From: Pseudomonas tremae
Lineage (GTDB): Bacteria > Pseudomonadota > Gammaproteobacteria > Pseudomonadales > Pseudomonadaceae
Direction: 5' to 3'
Assembly (NCBI RefSeq): GCF_001401155.1
Contig: NZ_LJRO01000153.1
Coordinates: 124,001-188,000 of the forward strand
DNA length: 64,000 nucleotides
The position numbers and the translations under genes are program-made. Position 1 is the first letter of the stretch. Each line of letters starts with the position of its first letter. Shown here piece by piece: positions 61,038 to 64,000 of this stretch. The notes beneath the pieces are model-generated. The model ran no database searches, was not told the origin of the DNA, and saw only the letters and a program-made list of their open reading frames with translations.

Positions 61038-62216
61038 GTGCCCGTTACTGACGTTGTAATCATTGGCGCTGGCGCCGCAGGTTTGATGTGTGCGTTCACT
61101 GCTGCCGCTCGCGGGCGCAAGGTGATGCTGATCGATCATGCCAACAAACCCGGCAAGAAAATCCTCATGTCCGGTGGCGGGCGCTGCAACTTCACCAATA
61201 TGTACACCGAGCCGGCCAATTTCCTGTCGCAGAATTCGCACTTCTGCAAATCGGCTCTGGCCCGCTACACCCAGTGGGATTTCATTGCGATGGTCGCCAA
61301 ACATGGCGTGCCGTATCACGAGAAAAAGCTCGGCCAGCTGTTCTGCGACAACAAGTCCAGCGACATTCTGGAGATGCTTCTGGAGGAATGTAGACAAGCC
61401 GGAGTCGACCTCCACATGGACACTTCCGTGCAGCAGATCGACAAGACCGAAGCCGGCTACAGCCTGCAAACCACACTGGGCACGCTGACCTGCGAATCAC
61501 TGGTCATCGCCACGGGCGGCCTGTCGATCCCGACGCTGGGGGCAACAGGCTTCGGTTATCAGGTCGGCAAGCAGTTCGGCCACACGCTGCTGCCGACCCG
61601 CGCCGGGCTGGTGCCGTTCACCATCACCGACCAGCTCAAGGACCTGTGTACCGAGCTGTCCGGCACATCGGTCGATTGTCTGGTGAGCTGCAACGACACC
61701 AGCTTTCGTGAAAACATCCTGTTCACCCATCGCGGCCTCAGTGGCCCCGCGATTTTGCAGATATCCTCGTTCTGGCAGCCCGGCGACACAGTGGAAATCA
61801 ACTTGCTGCCTGATCACGATGCCTCGGCCTGGCTGACGCAACAGCAGGCAGAGCGCCCCAACAGCGAACTGAAAACCCTGCTGGGTGAAATATTCACCAA
61901 GAAGATGGCCAACCTGATCGCCGAAAACTGGTTCGTGTCCAAACCCATGAAGCAGTACACCCACGCGGAACTGGCCGATATCGCCGAAAGGCTGGCGAGC
62001 TGGCAGCTGGTCCCGGCGGGCACCGAAGGCTATCGCACCGCCGAAGTAACGCTGGGTGGCATAGATACCCGTGAAGTGTCGTCCAAGACGATGGAGTCGC
62101 TGAAATCCCCCGGCCTTTATTTCGTTGGCGAAGTGCTGGACGTGAGCGGCCACCTGGGCGGCTTCAACTTCCAGTGGGCATGGGCATCGGCCTATGCGGC
62201 TGCGCAATACGTGTGA
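61038..62216 (+). CDS. YhiN/HI0933-family flavoprotein
   Basis: A 392-residue FAD-binding protein: N-terminal Rossmann motif VVIIGAGAAGLMCAFTAAARG, then the family signature KILMSGGGRCNFTN, later SLVIATGGLSIPTLGATGFG, and a C-terminal EVLDVSGHLGGFNFQWAWAS. The reaction is unknown in this family. GTG start with GAGGAAA upstream. It ends before a strong hairpin at 62,276. Confidence 0.9.
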   Translation: MPVTDVVIIGAGAAGLMCAFTAAARGRKVMLIDHANKPGKKILMSGGGRCNFTNMYTEPANFLSQNSHFCKSALARYTQWDFIAMVAKHGVPYHEKKLGQLFCDNKSSDILEMLLEECRQAGVDLHMDTSVQQIDKTEAGYSLQTTLGTLTCESLVIATGGLSIPTLGATGFGYQVGKQFGHTLLPTRAGLVPFTITDQLKDLCTELSGTSVDCLVSCNDTSFRENILFTHRGLSGPAILQISSFWQPGDTVEINLLPDHDASAWLTQQQAERPNSELKTLLGEIFTKKMANLIAENWFVSKPMKQYTHAELADIAERLASWQLVPAGTEGYRTAEVTLGGIDTREVSSKTMESLKSPGLYFVGEVLDVSGHLGGFNFQWAWASAYAAAQYV

Positions 62217-62275
62217 CGCAGTACACGTGACGTAACATTGCGACACTGCAAACCGGTATAAATGTTGCGAAGCAG

Positions 62276-62304
62276 ATGTACAGCCCGCCGTTTGGGCTGT
62301 ACAT
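62276..62304. terminator. Perfect 11-bp hairpin after the YhiN-type gene
   Basis: Stem ATGTACAGCCC/GGGCTGTACAT with loop GCCGTTT, 59 bases after the yhiN-type stop and 48 before the next start. No T-run follows on the plus strand (ATCCTCC). It may be a terminator of weak type or lie in the leader of the downstream membrane-protein gene. Confidence 0.5.
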
Positions 62305-62352
62305 ATCCTCCTGCAGGATCGATCAATTGCGAACAGGGCCGTCAGCTTATCC

Positions 62353-64000
62353 ATGGCATCGAAATCTCTCCGTCATACACTCCGTCGATTGTGGGCGCTG
62401 GATAAATTCAGCTATAGCGTTCGAGTCTTTATCGCGCTGACCGGCAGCATGGCGCTGTGCTGGTATCAAAACGAGATGGCCCTGCTGATCCCGCTGTTTC
62501 TGGGGATTATCGCCTGTGCCCTGGCCGAGACCGACGACAGCTGGCAGGGCCGGCTGAATGCCCTGGCAGTGACCCTGGTGTGTTTCAGTGTTGCCGCCCT
62601 CGCCGTCGAACTGCTGTTCCCCTACCCTTGGCTATTCGTCTGTTCACTGGCACTGGCCAGCTTTTGCCTGACCATGCTCGGCGCGCTGGGCGAACGTTAT
62701 GGCGCAATCGCCTACGGCACGCTGATTCTGTCGGTCTACACCATGATCGGCGTCGATCAGCGTGGCGGCGAGGTACTGGACTTCTGGCATGAGCCAATGT
62801 TGCTGGTGGCAGGCGCAGCCTGGTACGGCCTGCTGTCGGTGCTCTGGCAGATGCTGTTTTCCAACCAGCCGGTGCAGCAGGCGCTGGCGCGACTGTTCCG
62901 TGAGCTGGGGCAGTACCTGAAGCTCAAATCGACGCTGTTCGAACCGTTGCGCACGCTCAACGTGGAGGCCCGTCGCCTGGAACTGGCGCAGCAGAACGGC
63001 CGGGTGGTTGCGGCGCTGAACGCCACTAAGGAAATCATCCTGCACCGCGTCGGCAGTGGCCGTCCCGGCTCGAAGGTCAGCCGCTACCTGAAGCTGTACT
63101 TCATCGCGCAGGATATCCACGAGCGTGCCAGCTCGTCGCATTACCCCTACAACTCCCTGGCTGAGGCCTTTTTCCACAGCGACGTGCTGTTCCGCTGCCA
63201 GCGCCTGCTGCGTCAGCAAGGTGTGGCCTGTCAGGCGCTCTCAGAGTCCATCCAGCTGCGTCAGCCGTTCGTTTATGACCCCAACTTTGCCGAAGCCATG
63301 GAAGACCTTCAGGCGTCCCTTGAGCATCTGCGTATCCAGAGCAACCCTGCGTGGCGTGGCCTGCTGCGCTCGCTGCGAGCGCTGGCCGCCAACCTCGGCA
63401 CGCTGGACCGCCTGATCAGGGACGCCAGCAACCCGGACGCCGTCGCCGATGCCACCGACAGCAGCCTGCTGGACCGTTCACCGCGCAATCTCAAAGATGT
63501 CTGGACGCGCTTGCGCCTGCAGATGACCCCGACTTCGCTGCTGTTTCGCCATGCACTGCGCCTACCGCTGGCGCTGACCATCGGCTATGCGATGGTGCAC
63601 CTGATACACCCCTCGCAAGGCTACTGGATCATCCTGACCACGGTGTTTGTCTGCCAGCCGAGTTACGGCGCAACCCGACGCAAGCTTGGGCAAAGGATTA
63701 TCGGCACAGCGATTGGTCTGACGGTCGGCTGGGTACTGTTCGATCTGGTCACCAGCCCGATTCTGCAATCGATGTGCGCAGTACTGGCTGGCGTGGTGTT
63801 CTTCGTCAACCGCACCACCCGCTATACCCTGTCGACAGCCGCGATCACGGTGATGGTGTTGTTCTGCTTCAATCAGGTCGGGGACGGTTACGGCCTGTTT
63901 CTGCCAAGGCTGTTCGATACGCTGCTGGGCAGCCTCATCGCCGGCCTTGCGGTGTTCCTGTTCCTGCCCGACTGGCAAGGGCGACGCCTGAACAAGGTGC
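62353..64000 (+). CDS. YccS-family inner-membrane protein (3' end outside window)
   Basis: An open frame of 549 codons from ATG 62353 to the window edge. The N-terminal block has six membrane helices (FSYSVRVFIALTGSMALCWY, MALLIPLFLGIIACALAE and others). A cytoplasmic domain of about 220 residues follows, then a second membrane block beginning HALRLPLALTIGYAMVHLIH and GYWIILTTVFVCQPSYGATR. This is the YccS/YhfK layout related to FUSC-type exporters and aluminium-activated-malate-transporter-like proteins. Transport substrate unknown. Confidence 0.88.
   Translation, partial: MASKSLRHTLRRLWALDKFSYSVRVFIALTGSMALCWYQNEMALLIPLFLGIIACALAETDDSWQGRLNALAVTLVCFSVAALAVELLFPYPWLFVCSLALASFCLTMLGALGERYGAIAYGTLILSVYTMIGVDQRGGEVLDFWHEPMLLVAGAAWYGLLSVLWQMLFSNQPVQQALARLFRELGQYLKLKSTLFEPLRTLNVEARRLELAQQNGRVVAALNATKEIILHRVGSGRPGSKVSRYLKLYFIAQDIHERASSSHYPYNSLAEAFFHSDVLFRCQRLLRQQGVACQALSESIQLRQPFVYDPNFAEAMEDLQASLEHLRIQSNPAWRGLLRSLRALAANLGTLDRLIRDASNPDAVADATDSSLLDRSPRNLKDVWTRLRLQMTPTSLLFRHALRLPLALTIGYAMVHLIHPSQGYWIILTTVFVCQPSYGATRRKLGQRIIGTAIGLTVGWVLFDLVTSPILQSMCAVLAGVVFFVNRTTRYTLSTAAITVMVLFCFNQVGDGYGLFLPRLFDTLLGSLIAGLAVFLFLPDWQGRRLNKV

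Overview
The window is about 64 kb of chromosome from a fluorescent pseudomonad. It most resembles the Pseudomonas syringae group. The basis is the gene order serB / parC-parE / yqiA-cpdA / nudF / thiC / tolC-waaA / hldE-msbA / core-oligosaccharide cluster / glnE / aceEF, which I recall from pseudomonad genomes, together with typical Pseudomonas codon use and REP repeats. No database search was possible, so names rest on recognised motifs, lengths and gene order.

Left part (1-11,934): the end of a PilZ-like gene, serB, an AhpA/YtjB-family membrane protein, and a PqiC-type lipoprotein. Then come the topoisomerase IV genes. parE, a phytase-like esterase gene, a retropepsin-like protease gene and parC run head to tail on the minus strand with overlapping or nearly touching ends. 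yqiA and cpdA lie to the right of parE, on the same strand. Between cpdA and its usual partners (a DUF1249 gene and nudF) lies a roughly 1.5 kb AT-richer insertion (about 11,940-13,450). It holds a start-less toxin tip that looks like an Rhs tip, an immunity-like gene directly behind it, and a membrane-protein frame broken by two amber codons.

Middle part (14,700-29,700): a DUF3298 lipoprotein; cytX and thiC, with a clear TPP riboswitch upstream of thiC; tolC; the Kdo transferase waaA; an SMR pump; an oxidoreductase pair; hldE and msbA; and an InaA-type kinase-like gene whose catalytic Asp is replaced.

LPS core region (29,700-51,300, almost all minus strand): O-antigen ligase, glycosyltransferases, a DnpA-like deacetylase, a Mig-14-like protein, a carbamoyltransferase, four kinase-like genes, waaG, waaC and waaF. 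The genes are tightly packed, many with TGATG or ATGA stop/start overlaps. Together they would build, phosphorylate, decorate and cap the lipid A-core. One 2041-residue toxin/effector-like gene on the plus strand splits this cluster. Its C-terminal half carries two tandem copies of a TIKI/Ere-like domain. The second copy keeps the GESH...GNSH residues and the first has lost them. I consider it HopAC1-like, tentatively, and it is the most striking object in the window.

Right part (51,400-64,000): glnE, divergent from aceE-aceF (pyruvate dehydrogenase E1 and E2). The aceE leader holds two mirror-image palindromes that fit a FadR/GntR operator pattern. Then follow dbpA, a YhiN-type flavoprotein and the start of a YccS-family membrane protein that runs off the window. 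REP-type repeats fill several intergenic gaps.
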